Part shown: positions 33,001 to 46,618 of the stretch, piece after piece
How the letters are laid out: every line of letters starts with the position of its first letter
Numbering within the stretch: position 1 is the first letter of the stretch
Assembly: GCA_037893225.1 (NCBI GenBank)
Contig: JAZGUH010000444.1
Span: forward strand, 151,001-215,000
Source: Hippasteria phrygiana
Lineage: Eukaryota > Echinodermata > Asteroidea > Valvatida > Goniasteridae
Reading direction: 5' to 3'
Length of the DNA: 64,000 bases
Translations under genes and position numbers: made by a program
The notes under the pieces: model-generated
Told to the model about the DNA's origin: nothing
Database searches by the model: none
What the model saw: the letters and a program-made list of their open reading frames with translations, nothing else

Positions 33001-34491
33001 GTAATTGTCTCCCCCTGACAGGTTCATCGGACTTCACGGTGCCCAAGTCGGCGATCTTTGTGGCCTACCTGCGCAACGAGAACATCCGGGACGACGAGAC
33101 CATGGTTTCCTGATGAAGACGAGCAGTTGCAGTCAAAACGTCGGGATCCACATCGTGGACTACATCTTGATACGAGTAAGAATTACTAAAATTATTACCC
33201 TTAAAGAAATAGTTTTAAAAATGCAACCCTAAAAATACTTCTAAAATTTTTTTCTGTATGAATACCTTTGCATGTGATTTGTCTAAATTTCTTTCCAACA
33301 TCGTAATTGTCTCCCCTTATAGGTTCATCGGACTTCACGTTGACCAACTTGGCGACCCTTGCCGCCTACCTGCGCAAGGAGACCATCCGGGACGAAGAGA
33401 CCGTGGTTTACTGATGGACGCTTGCAATTGCCGTCGAAACGTCGCAGTCCACATCGTTGACTCCCTCGTGAGACGAGTAAGAATTACTTACAATTATTAC
33501 CTTTAAAGAAGTAGTTTAAAAATGCAACCCTAAAAATACTTATAAAATTTTTCCTCTATCGACACCTTTGCATATGATTTGTCTAAATTTCTTTCCAACA
33601 TCGTAATTGTCTCCCCTGACAGGTTCATCGGACTTCACGGTGCCCAAGTCAGCGGCCATTGCCGCCTACCTGCGCAAGGAGACCATCGAGGAAGACAAGA
33701 CCATGGTTTCCTGATGAAGGCTAGCAGTCGAAACGTCGCGGTCCACATCGACTACATCGTGAGACAGCGGATAAGTATTGCTTTCATTATGATACTCAAA
33801 AAACAACCTAAAAAAATACAACCTTAAAAAATACAAAGTAACAAATCTGTAAAAATTCAAGCTGAAAAAGCTTTATAAATTCAAGCTTAAAAATGTAACC
33901 TAAAAAATTCCACGCTAAAAAACTTTCAAAATTCAACCTAAAAAACTATACTTGAAAAATTCCACGTTAAAAAAGCTTAAAAACTTCAACCCCAAAAATT
34001 GCACCTTAAAAATTATAGAAATTCAAGCTAACAAAGCTTTAAAAATTCCACTGAAAAATAATTATATTTAAAAATTCATCAAACATTTCCTATAAAAAAT
34101 ATTAAACACCCTTAAAGCTTAAACAATATATACATCCAAACAATTTAAAAGAATTCAACCTAAAACAAATCCACCTAAAATGATAACGAAACCTAAAAAT
34201 TGCAACCTAAAATCTTTAAAAATTCAACCCCTAAATGGAAACTAAACAATATTTGAAAATTTAACCTAAAAAATGTCACCTAAAAAATCCAAGGTAAATA
34301 AATGTTTTTAAAAATTCGATTTAAAAAGGCAAGCTAACAAAGTTTTAAAATTCCACTTAAAAAATTCGAGCTAAATACTACCTAACAACACAACCTAAAA
34401 ATTTCTATCACCAAAATATAATCTAAATCTTAAAAAAATACATCATGAAATACTTTTTACATGTTCCCGTATCAATACCTTTGCATATGAT
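27058..34491 (+). repeat. Higher-order block A3 (7434 bp, 23 modules)
   Basis: Modules start at 27087, 27315, 27616, 27917, 28217, 28517, 28817, 29118, 29419, 29719, 30019, 30319, 30619, 30919, 31220, 31521, 31821, 32121, 32421, 32721, 33022, 33323 and 33623. Its two ends match A1/A2 but the middle is expanded. A marker module type with donor end ttgatacga recurs at 27616, 29118, 31220 and 33022, that is after 5, 7 and 6 monomers, as expected from unequal exchange in 300-bp steps. Confidence 0.85.
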
Positions 34492-37400
34492 TTGCCTAAA
34501 TGTCTTGCCTCCCCTTATAGGTTCATCGGACTTCACGGTGCCCAACTTGGCGACCTACCTGCGCATAGAGACCATCTGGGACGAGACCATGGTTTCCTAA
34601 TGAAGGCTGGCAGTTGCAGTCAAAACGTCGCGGTCCACATCGCTGATTACATCGTGAGACAACGAGTAAGAATTACTTTCATTATTAACCTCAGAAAATA
34701 CTTTTAAAATGGTTCCTGTATCAACATCTTAATTGTCTCCCCTTACAGGTTCATCGGGCTTCACGGTGCCTAACTCAGCGACTTTTGCGGCCTCCCTGCG
34801 CAACCAGTCTATCCGGGACGACGAGACAATGGTTTCCTGATGAAGGCTTGCAGTTGCAGTCAAAACGTCGGGATCCACATCGTGGACTACATCTTGATAC
34901 AACGAGTAAGAATTACTAAAATTATTACCCTTAAAGAACCTGTTTAAAAAATGCAACCCTAAAAATACTTCTAAAAGTTGTTTCTGTATGAATACCTTTG
35001 CATGTGATTTGTCTAAATTTCTTGCCAACATCTTGTCTCCCCTTATAGGTTCATTGGACGGTGCCCAACCTGGCGACCTTTGGGGCCTGTGCGCAACGAG
35101 ACCATTCGGGACGAAGAGACCGTGGTTTACTGATGGAGGCTTGCAATTGCCGTCGAAACGTCGCTGTCCATATCGTTGACTCCCTCGTGAGACGAGTAAG
35201 AATTACTTACAATTATTACCTTTAAAGAAGTAGTTTAAAAATGCAACCCTAAAAATACTTATAAAATGTTTCCTGTATCGACACCTTTGCATATGATTTG
35301 TCTAAATTTCTTTCCAACATCGTAATTGTCTCCCCTGACAGGTTCATCGGACTTCACGGTGCCCAAGTCGGCGGCCTTTGTGGCCTGGCTGCGCAACGAG
35401 AACATCCGGGACGACGAGACCATGGTTTCCTGATAAAGACGAGCAGTTGCAGTCAAAACGTCGCAGTCCACATCGTTGACTCCATCGTGAGACGAGTAAG
35501 AATTACTTACAATTATTACCTTTAAAGAAGTAGTTTAAAAATGCAACCCTAAAAATACTTATAAAATGTTTCCTGTATCGACACCTTTGCATATGATTTG
35601 TCTAAATTTCTTTCCAACATCGTAATTGTCTCCCCTGACAGGTTCATCGGACTTCACGGTGCCCAACTTGGCGACTCTTGCCGCCTACTTGCGCAAGGAG
35701 ACCATCCGGGACGAAGAGACCGTGGTTTACTGATGGAGGCTTGCAATTGCCGTCGAAACGTCGCAGTCCACATCGTTGACTCCATCGTGAGACGAGTAAG
35801 AATTACTTACAATTAGTACCTTTAAAGAAGTAGTTTAAAAATGCAACCCTAAAAATACTTATAAAATGTTTCCTGTATCGACACCTTTGCATATGATTTG
35901 TCTAAATTTCTTTCCAACATCGTAATTGTCTCCCCTGACAGGTTCATCGGACTTCACGGTGCCCAACTTGGCGACTCTTGCCGCCTACCTGCGCAAGGAG
36001 ACCATCCGGGACGAAGAGACCGTGGTTTACTGATGGAGGCTTGCAATTGCCGTCGAAACGTCGCAGTCCACATCGTTGACTCCATCGTGAGACGAGTAAG
36101 AATTACTTACAATTAGTACCTTTAAAGAAGTAGTTTAAAAATGCAACCCTAAAAATACTTATAAAATGTTTGCTGTATCGACACCTTTGCATATGATTTG
36201 TCTAAATTTCTTTCCAACATCGTAATTGTCTCCCCTGACAGGTTCATCGGACTTCACGGTGCCCAACTTGGCGACTCTTGCCGCCTACCTGCGCAAGGAG
36301 ACCATCCGGGACGAAGAGACCGTGGTTTACTGATGGAGGCTTGCAATTGCCGTCGAAACGTCGCAGTCCACATCGTTGACTCCATCGTGAGACGAGTAAG
36401 AATTACTTACAATTATTACCTTTAAAGAAGTAGTTTAAAAATGCAACCCTAAAAATACTTATAAAATGTTTCCTGTATCGACACCTTTGCATATGATTTG
36501 TCTAAATTTCTTTCCAACATCGTAATTGTCTCCCCCTGACAGGTTCATCGGACTTCACGGTGCCCAAGTCGGCGATCTTTGTGGCCTACCTGCGCAACGA
36601 GAACATCCGGGACGACGAGACCATGGTTTCCTGATGAAGACGAGCAGTTGCAGTCAAAACGTCGGGATCCACATCGTGGACTACATCTTGATACGAGTCA
36701 GAATTACTAAAATTATTACCCTTAAAGAAATAGTTTTAAAAATGCAACCCTAAAAATACTTCTAAAAATTTTTTCTGTATGAATACCTTTGCATGTGATT
36801 TGTCTAAATTTCTTTCCAACATCGTAATTGTCTCCCCTTATAGGTTCATCGGACTTCACGTTGACCAACTTGGCGACCCTTGCCGCCTACCTGCGCAAGG
36901 AGACCATCCGGGACGAAGAGACCGTGGTTTACTGATGGACGCTTGCAATTGCCGTCGAAACGTCGCAGTCCACATCGTTGACTCCCTCGTGAGACGAGTA
37001 AGAATTACTTACAATTATTACCTTTAAAGAAGTAGTTTAAAAATGCAACCCTAAAAATACTTATAGAATGTTTCCTGTATCGACACCTTTGCATATGATT
37101 TGTCTAAATTTCTTTCCAACATCGTAATTGTCTCCCCTGACAGGTTCATCGGACTTCACGGTGCCCAAGTCGGCGACCTTTGTGGCCTAGCTGCGCAACG
37201 AGAACATCCGGGACGACGAGACCATGGTTTCCTGATGAAGACGAGCAGTTGCAGTCAAAACGTCGCAGTCCACATCGTTGACTCCATCGTGAGACGAGTA
37301 AGAATTACTTACAAGTATTACCTTTAAAGAAGTAGCTTAAAAATGCAACCCTAAAAATACTTATAAAATGTTTCCTGTATCGACACCTTTGCATGTGATT

Positions 37401-39217
37401 TGTCCAAATTTCTTGCCAACATCTTGTCTCCCCTGATAGGTTCATTGGACGGTGCCCAACTTGGCGACCTTTGCGGCCTATATGCGCAACGAGACCATCC
37501 GGGACGAAGAGACCATGGTTTACTGATAGAGGTTTGCAGTTGCAGTCCAAATGTCGCTGTCCACATCGTTGACTCCCTCGTGAGACGAGTAAGAATTACT
37601 TACAATTATTACCTTTAAAGAAGTAGTTTAAAAATGCAACCCTAAAAATACTTATAGAATGTTTCCTGTATCGACACCTTTGCATATGATTTGTCTAAAT
37701 TTCTTTCCAACATCGTAATTGTCTCCCCTGACAGGTTCATCGGACTTCACGGTGCCCAAGTCGGCGACCTTTGTGGCCTAGCTGCGCAACGAGAACATCC
37801 GGGACGACGAGACCATGGTTTCCTGATGAAGACGAGCAGTTGCAGTCAAAACGTCGCAGTCCACATCATTGACTCCATCGTGAGACGAGTAAGAATTACT
37901 TACAATTATTACCTTTAAAGAAGTAGTTTAAAAATGCAACCCTAAAAATACTTATAGAATGTTTCCTGTATCGACACCTTTGCATATGATTTGTCTAAAT
38001 TTCTTTCCAACATCGTAATTGTCTCCCCTGACAGGTTCATCGGACTTCACGGTGCCCAAGTCGGCGACCTTTGTGGCCTAGCTGCGCAACGAGAACATCC
38101 GGGACGACGAGACCATGGTTTCCTGATGAAGACGAGCAGTTGCAGTCAAAACGTCGCAGTCCACATCGTTGACTCCATCGTGAGACGAGTAAGAATTACT
38201 TACAAGTATTACCTTTAAAGAAGTAGTTTCAAAATGCAACCCTAAAAATACTTATAAAATGTTTCCTGTATCGACACCTTTGCATATGATTTGTCTAAAT
38301 TTCTTTCCAACATCGTAATTGTCTCCCCTGACAGGTTCATCGGACTTCACGGTGCCCAAGTCAGCGGCCATTGCTGCCTACCTGCGCAAGGAGACCATCC
38401 GGGAAGACGAGACTATGGTTTCCTGATGAAGGCTAGCAGTCGAAACGTCGCGGTCCACATCGACTACATCGTGAGACAGCGGATAAGTATTGCTTTCATT
38501 ATGATACTAAAAAAACAACCTAAAAAAATACAACCTTAAAAAATACAAAGTAACAAATCTGTAAAAATTCAAGCTGAAAAAGCTTTATAAATTCAACCTT
38601 AAAAATTAAACCTAAAAAATTCCACGCTAAAAAATGTTCAAAATTCAACCTAAAAAACTATAATTGAAAAATTCCACGTTAAAAAAGCTTAAAAACTTCA
38701 ACCCCAAAAATTGCACATTAAAAATTATAGAAATTCAAGCTAACAAAGCTTTAAAAATTGCAATGAAAAATAATTATATTAAAAAATTCATCAGAAATTT
38801 CCTATAAAAAAGATTAAACACCCTAAAAAGCTTAAACAATATATACATCCAAACAATTTAAAAGAATTCAACCTAAAACAAATCCACCTAAAATTATAAT
38901 GAAACCTAAAAATTGCAACCTAAAATCTTTAAAAATTTAACCCCTAAATGGAAAATAAACAATATTTGAAAATTCAACCTGAAAAATGTCACCTAAAAAA
39001 TCAAAGGTAAATAAATGTTTTTAAAAATTCGATTTAAAAAGGCAAGCTAAACAAGTTTTAAAATTCCACTTTAAAAAATCGAGCTAAATACTACCTAAAA
39101 ATACAACCTAACAACACAACCTAAAAATTTCTATCACCAAAATAGAATATAAATCTTTAAAAAATACATCATGAAATACTTTTTACATGTTCCTGTATCA
39201 ATACCTTTGCATATGAT
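34492..39217 (+). repeat. Higher-order block A4 (4726 bp, 14 modules), transition to B-type modules
   Basis: Modules start at 34521, 34749, 35049, 35342, 35642, 35942, 36242, 36543, 36844, 37144, 37440, 37735, 38035 and 38335. The modules at 35049 and 37440 are the first with the B-type 5' end, where cttca is missing (GTTCATTGGACGGTGCCC). Others carry GTGGCCTAGCTGCGC. The spacer is at 38508-39195. The block mixes the A and B module sets. Confidence 0.85.
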
Positions 39218-42189
39218 TTGTCTAAATTTCTTGCCAACATCTTGTCTCCCCTTATAGGTTCATTGGACGGTGCCCAACTTGGCGACCTTTGCGGCCTGTG
39301 CGCAACGAGACCATTCGGGACGAAGAGACCATGGTTTACTGATAGAGGCTTGCAGTTGCAGTCCAAATGTCGCTGCCCACATCGTTGACTCCCTCGTGAG
39401 ACGAGTAAGAATTACTTACAATTATTACCTTTAAAGAAGTAGTTTAAAAATGCAACCCTAAAAATACTTATAAAATGTTTCCTGTATCGACACCTTTGCA
39501 TATGATTTGTCTAAATTTCTTGCCAACATCTTGTCTCCCCTTATAGGTTCATTGGACGGTGCCCAACTTGGCGACCTTTGCGGCCTGTGCGCAACGAGAC
39601 CATTCGGGACGAAGAGACCATGGTTTACTGATAGAGGCTTGCAGTTGCAGTCCAAATGTCGCTGTCCACATCGTTGACTCCCTCGTGAGACGAGTAAGAA
39701 TTACTTACAATTATTACCTTTAAAGAAGTAGTTTCAAAATGCAACAGTAAAAATACTAATAAAATGTTTCCTGTATCGACACCTTTGCATATGATTTGTC
39801 TAAATTTCTTTCCAACATCGTAATTGTCTCCCCTGACAGGTTCATCGGACTTCACGGTGCCCAAGTCGGCGACCTTTGTGGCCTAGCTGCGCAACGAGAA
39901 CATCCGGGACGACGAGACCATGGTTTCCTGATGAAGACGAGCAGTTGCAGTCAAAACGTCGCAGTCCACATCGTTGACTCCATCGTGAGACGAGTAAGAA
40001 TTACTTACAATTATTACCTTTAAAGAAGTAGTTTAAAAATGCAACCCTAAAAATACTTATAAAATGTTTCCTGTATCGACACCTTTGCATATGATTTGTC
40101 TAAATTTCTTTCCAACATCGTAATTGTCTCCCCTTATAGGTTCATCGGACTTCACGGTGCCCAACTTGGCGACTCTTGCCGCCTACCTGCGCAAGGAGAC
40201 CATCCGGGACGAAGAGACCGTGGTTTACTGATAGAGGCTTGCAATTGCCGTCGAAACGTCGCTGTCCACATCGTTGACTCCCTCGTGAGACGAGTAAGAA
40301 TTACTTACAATTATTACCTTTAAAGAAGTAGTTTCAAAATGCAACCCTAAAAATACTTATAAAATGTTTCCTGTATCGACACCTTTGCATATGATTTGTC
40401 TAAATTTCTTTCCAACATCGTAATTGTCTCCCCTGACAGGTTCATCGGACTTCACGGTGCCCAAGTCGGCGACCTTTGTGGCCTAGCTGCGCAACGAGAA
40501 CATCTGGGACGACGAGACCATGGTTTCCTGATGAAGACGAGCAGTTGCAGTCAAAACGTCGCAGTCCACATCGTTGACTCCATCGTGAGACGAGTAAGAA
40601 TTACTTACAATTATTACCTTTAAAGAAGTAGTTTAAAAATGCAACCCTAAAAATACTTATAAAATGTTTCCTGTATCGACACCTTTGCATATGATTTGTC
40701 TAAATTTCTTGCCAACATCTTGTCTCCCCTTATAGGTTCATTGGACGGTGCCCAACTTGGCGACCTTTGCGGCCTGTGCGCAACGAGAACATCCGGGACG
40801 ACGAGACCATGGTTTCCTGATGAAGACGAGCAGTTGCAGTCAAAACGTCGCAGTCCACATCGTTGACTCCATCGTGAGACGAGTAAGAATTACTTACAAT
40901 TATTACCTTTAAAGAAGTAGTTTAAAAATGGAACCCTAAAAATACTTATAAAATGTTTCCTGTATCGACACCTTTGCATGTGATTTGTCCAAATTTCTTG
41001 CCAACATCTTGTCTCCCCTGATAGGTTCATTGGACGGTGCCCAACTTGGCGACCTTTGCGGCCTATATGCGCAACGAGACCATCCGGGACGAAGAGACCA
41101 TGGTTTACTGATAGAGGTTTGCAGTTGCAGTCCAAATGTCGCTGTCCACATCGTTGATTCCCTCGTGAGTCGAGTAAGAATTACTTACAATTATTACCTT
41201 TTAAAGAAGTAGTTTCAAAATGCAACCCTAAAAATACTTAAAAAATGTTTCCTGTATCGACACCTTTGCATATGATTTGTCTCCCCTGACAGGTTCATCG
41301 GACTTCACGGTGCCCAAGTCAGCGGCCATTGCTGCCTACCTGCGCAAGGAGACCATCCAGGAAGACGAGACCATGGTTTCCTGATGAAGGCCAGCAGTCG
41401 AAACGTCGCGGTCCACATCGACTACATCGTGAGACAGCGGATAAGTATTGCTTTCATTATGATACTAAAAAAACAACCTAAAAAAATACAACCTTAAAAA
41501 ATACAAAGTAACAAATCTGTAAAAATTCAACCCTAAAAATTCAAGCTGAAAAAGCTTTATAAATTCAACCTTAAAAATTAAACCTAAAAAATTCCACGCT
41601 AAAAAACGTTCAAAATTCAACCTAAAAAACTATACTTGAAAAATTCCACGTTAAAAAAGCTTAAAAACTTCAACCCCAAAAATTGCACCTTAAAAATTAT
41701 AGAAATTCAAGCTAACAAAGCTTTAAAAATTGCAATGAAAAATAATTATATTAAAAAATTCATCAGAAATTTCCTATAAAAAAGATTAAACACCCTAAAA
41801 AGCTTAAACAATATATACATCCAAACAATTTAAAAGAATTCAACCTAAAACAAATCCACCTAAAATTATAATGAAACCTAAAAATTGCAACCTAAAATCT
41901 TTAAAAATTTAACCCCTAAATGGAAAATAAACAATATTTGAAAATTCAACCTGAAAAATGTCACCTAAAAAATCAAAGGTAAATAAATGTTTTTAAAAAT
42001 TCGATTTAAAAAGGCAAGCTAAAAAAGTTTTAAAATTCCACTTTAAAAAATCGAGCTAAATACTACCTAAAAATACAACCTAACAACACAACTTAAAAAT
42101 TTCTATCACCAAAATAGAATATAAATCTTTAAAAAATACATCATGAAATACTTTTTACATGTTCCTGTATCAATACCTTTGCATATGAT
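39218..42189 (+). repeat. Higher-order block B1 (2972 bp, 8 modules)
   Basis: Modules start at 39258, 39547, 39840, 40140, 40440, 40736, 41025 and 41293. The first is 147 nt (39258-39404), a multiple of three, because of the 5-bp cttca deletion and a further deletion at the GCGGCCTGTGCGC site. The last has a shortened upstream intron (tttgtctcccctgacag). The spacer is at 41460-42168. Confidence 0.85.
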
Positions 42190-45100
42190 TTGTCTAAATG
42201 TCTTGCCAACATCTTGTCTCCCCTTATAGGTTCATTGGACGGTGCCCAACTTGGCGACCTTTGCGGCCTGTGCGCAACGAGACCATTCGGGACGAAGAGA
42301 CCATGGTTTACTGATAGAGGCTTGCAGTTGCAGTCCAAATGTCGCTGCCCACATCGTTGACTCCCTCGTGAGACGAGTAAGAATTACTTACAATTATTAC
42401 CTTTAAAGAAGTAGTTTAAAAATGCAACCCTAAAAATACGTATAAAATGTTTCCTGTATCGACACCTTTGCATATGATTTGTCTAAATTTCTTTCCAACA
42501 TCGTAATTGTCTCCCCTTATAGGTTCATCGGACTTCACGGTGCCCAACTTGGCGACTCTTGCCGCCTACCTGCGCAAGGAGACCATCCGGGACGAAGAGA
42601 CCGTGGTTTACTGATGGAGGCTTGCAATTGCCGTCGAAACGTCGCTGTCCACATCGTTGACTCCCTCGTGAGACGAGTAAGAATTACTTACAATTATTAC
42701 CTTTAAAGAAGTAGTTTAAAAATGCAACCCTAAAAATACTTATAAAATGTTTCCTGTATCGACACCTTTGCATATGATTTGTCAAAATTTCTTTCCAACA
42801 TCGTAATTGTCTCCCCTGACAGGTTCATCGGACTTCACGGTGCCCAAGTCGGCGACCTTTGTGGCCTAGCTGCGCAACGAGAACATCCGGGACGACGAGA
42901 CCATGGTTTCCTGATGAAGACGAGCAGTTGCAGTCAAAACGTCGGGATCCACATCGTGGACTACATCTTGATACAACGAGTAAGAATTACTAAAATTATT
43001 ACCCTTAAAGAACTAGTTTTAAAAATGCAACCCTAAAAATACTTCTAAAAGTTGTTTCTGTATGAATACCTTTGCATGTGATTTGTCTAAATTTCTTGCC
43101 AACATCTTGTCTCCCCTTATAGGTTCATTGGACGGTGCCCAACTTGGCGACCTTTGCGGCCTGTGCGCAACGAGACCATTCGGGACGAAGAGACCATGGT
43201 TTACTGATAGAGGCTTGCAGTTGCAGTCCAAATGTCGCTGCCCACATCGTTGACTCCCTCGTGAGACGAGTAAGAATTACTTACAATTATTACCTTTAAA
43301 GAAGTAGTTTAAAAATGCAACCCTAAAAATACTTATGAAATGTTTGCTGTATCGACACCTTTGCATATGATTTGTCTAAATTTCTTGCCAACATCTTGTC
43401 TCCCCTGATAGGTTCATTGGACGGTGCCCAACTTGGCGACCTTTGCGGCCTATATGCGCAACGAGACCATCCGGGACGAAGAGACCATGGTTTACTGATA
43501 GAGGTTTGCAGTTGCAGTCCAAATGTCGCTATCCACATCGTTGACTCCCTCGTGAGACGAGTAAGAATTACTTACAATTATTACCTTTAAAGAAGTAGTT
43601 TCAAAATGCAACCCTAAAAATACTTATAAAATGTTTCCTGTATCGACACCTTTGCATATGATTTGTCTAAATTTCTTTCCAACATCGTAATTGTCTCCCC
43701 TGACAGGTTCATCGGACTTCACGGTGCCCAAGTCGGCGACCTTTGTGGCCTAGCTGCGCAACGAGAACATCCGGGACGACGAGACCATGGTTTCCTGATG
43801 AAGACGAGCAGTTGCAATCAAAACGTCGGGATCCACATCGTGGACTACATCTTGATACAACGAGTAAGAATTACTAAAATTATTACCCTTAAAGAACTAG
43901 TTTAAAAAATGCAACCCTAAAAATACTTCTAAAAGTTGTTTCTGTATGAATACCTTTGCATGTGATTTGTCTAAATTTCTTGCCAACATCTTGTCTCCCC
44001 TTATAGGTTCATTGGACGGTGCCCAACTTGGCGACCTTTGCGGCCTGTGCGCAACGAGACCATTCGGGACGAAGAGACCATGGTTTACTGATAGAGGCTT
44101 GCAGTTGCAGTCCAAATGTCGCTGCCCACATCGTTGACTCCCTCGTGAGACGAGTAAGAATTACTTACAATTATTACCTTTAAAGAAGTAGTTTAAAAAT
44201 GCAACCCTAAAAATACTTATAAAATGTTTCCTGTATCGACACCTTTGCATATGATTTGTCTAAATTTCTTGCCAACATCTTGTCTCCCCTTATAGGTTCA
44301 TTGGACGGTGCCCAACTTGGCGACCTTTGCGGCCTGTGCGCAACGAGACCATTCGGGACGAAGAGACCATGGTTTACTGATAGAGGCTTGCAGTTGCAGT
44401 CGAAATGTCGCTGTCCACATCGTTGACTCCCTCGTGAGACGAGTAAGAATTACTTACAATTATTACCTTTAAAGAAGTAGTTTAAAAATGCAACCCCAAA
44501 AATACTTCTAAAAGTTTTTTCTGTCTGAATACCTTTGCATGTGATTTGTCTAAATTTCTTGCCAACATCTTGTCTCCCCTTATAGGTTCATTGGACGGTG
44601 CCCAACCTGGCGACCTTTGGGGTCTGTGCGCAACGAGACCATTCGGGACGAAGAGACCATGGTTTACTGATAGAGGCTTGCAGTTGCAGTCCAAATGTCG
44701 CTGTCCACATCGTTGACTCCCTCGTGAGACGAGTAAGAATTACTTACAATTATTACCTTTAAAGAAGTAGTTTAAAAATGCAACCCTAAAAATACTTATA
44801 AAATGTTTCCTGTATCGACACCTTTGCATATGATTTGTCTAAATTTCTTTCCAACATCGTAATTGTCTCCCCTGACAGGTTCATCGGACTTCACGGTGCC
44901 CAAGTCGGCGACCTTTGTGGCCTAGCTGCGCAACGAGAACATCTGGGACGACGAGACCATGGTTTCCTGATGAAGACGAGCAGTTGCAGTCAAAACGTCG
45001 CAGTCCACATCGTTGACTCCATCGTGAGACGAGTAAGAATTACTTACAATTATTACCTTTAAAGAAGTAGTTTAAAAATGCAACCCTAAAAATACTTATA

Positions 45101-46618
45101 AAATGTTTCCTGTATCGACACCTTTGCATATGATTTGTCTAAATTTCTTGCCAACATCTTGTCTCCCCTTATAGGTTCATTGGACGGTGCCCAACTTGGC
45201 GACCTTTGCGGCCTGTGCGCAACGAGAACATCCGGGACGACGAGACCATGGTTTCCTGATGAAGACGAGCAGTCGCAGTCAAAACGTCGCAGTCCACATC
45301 GTTGACTCCATCGTGAGACGAGTAAGAATTACTTACAATTATTACCTTTAAAGAAGTAGTTTAAAAATGGAACCCTAAAAATACTTATAAAATGTTTCCT
45401 GTATCGACACCTTTGCATGTGATTTGTCCAAATTTCTTGCCAACATCTTGTCTCCCCTGATAGGTTCATTGGACGGTGCCCAACTTGGCGACCTTTGCGG
45501 CCTATATGCGCAACGAGACCATCCGGGACGAAGAGACCATGGTTTACTGATAGAGGTTTGTAGTTGCAGTCCAAATGTCGCTGTCCACATCGTTGACTCC
45601 CTCGTGAGACGAGTAAGAATTACTTACAATTATTACCTTTTAAAGAAGTAGTTTCAAAATGCAACCCTAAAAATACTTAAAAAATGTTTCCTGTATCGAC
45701 ACCTTTGCATATGATTTGTCTCCCCTGAGAGGTTCATCGGACTTCACGGTGCCCAAGTCAGCGGCCATTGCTGCCTACCTGCGCAAGGAGACCATCCAGG
45801 AAGACGAGACCATGGTTTCCTGATGAAGGCTAGCAGTCGAAACGTCGCGGTCCACATCGACTACATCGTGAGACAGCGGATAAGTATTGCTTTCATTATG
45901 ATACTAAAAAAACAACCTAAAAAAATACAACCTTAAAAAATACAAAGTAACAAATCTGTAAAAATTCAACCCTAAAAATTCAAGCTGAAAAAGCTTTATA
46001 AATTCAACCTTAAAAATTAAACCTAAAAAATTCCACGCAAAAAAACGTTCAAAATTCAACCTAAAAAACTATACTTTAAAAATTCCACGTTAAAAAAGCT
46101 TAAAAACTTCAACCCCAAAAATTGCACCTTAAAAATTATAGAAATTCAAGCTAACAAAGCTTTAAAAATTGCAATGAGAAATAATTATATTTAAAAATTC
46201 ATCAGAAATTTCCTATAAAAAAGATTAAACACCCTAAAAAGCTTAAACAATATATACATCAAAAGAATTCAACCTGAAACAAATCCACCTAAAATTATAA
46301 TGAAACCTAAAAATTGCAACCTAAAATCTTTAAAAATTTAACCCCTAAATGGAAAATAAACAATATTTGAAAATTCAACCTGAAAAATGTCACCTAAAAA
46401 ATCAAAGGTAAATAAATGTTTTTAAAAATTCGATTTAAAAAGGCAAGCTAAAAAAGTTTTAAAATTCCACTTTAAAAAATCGAGCTAAATACTACCTAAA
46501 AATACAACCTAACAACACAACTTAAAAATTTCTATCACCAAAATAGAATATAAATCTTTAAAAAATACATCATGAAATACTTTTTACATGTTCCTGTATC
46601 AATACCTTTGCATATGAT
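42190..46618 (+). repeat. Higher-order block B2 (4429 bp, 13 modules)
   Basis: Modules start at 42230, 42523, 42823, 43123, 43412, 43707, 44007, 44296, 44586, 44879, 45175, 45464 and 45732. The same module order and length recur in B5 (51373-55801). The last module's acceptor has changed from gacag to gagag, a mutation shared with B3, B4 and B5. The spacer is at 45900-46597. Confidence 0.88.
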
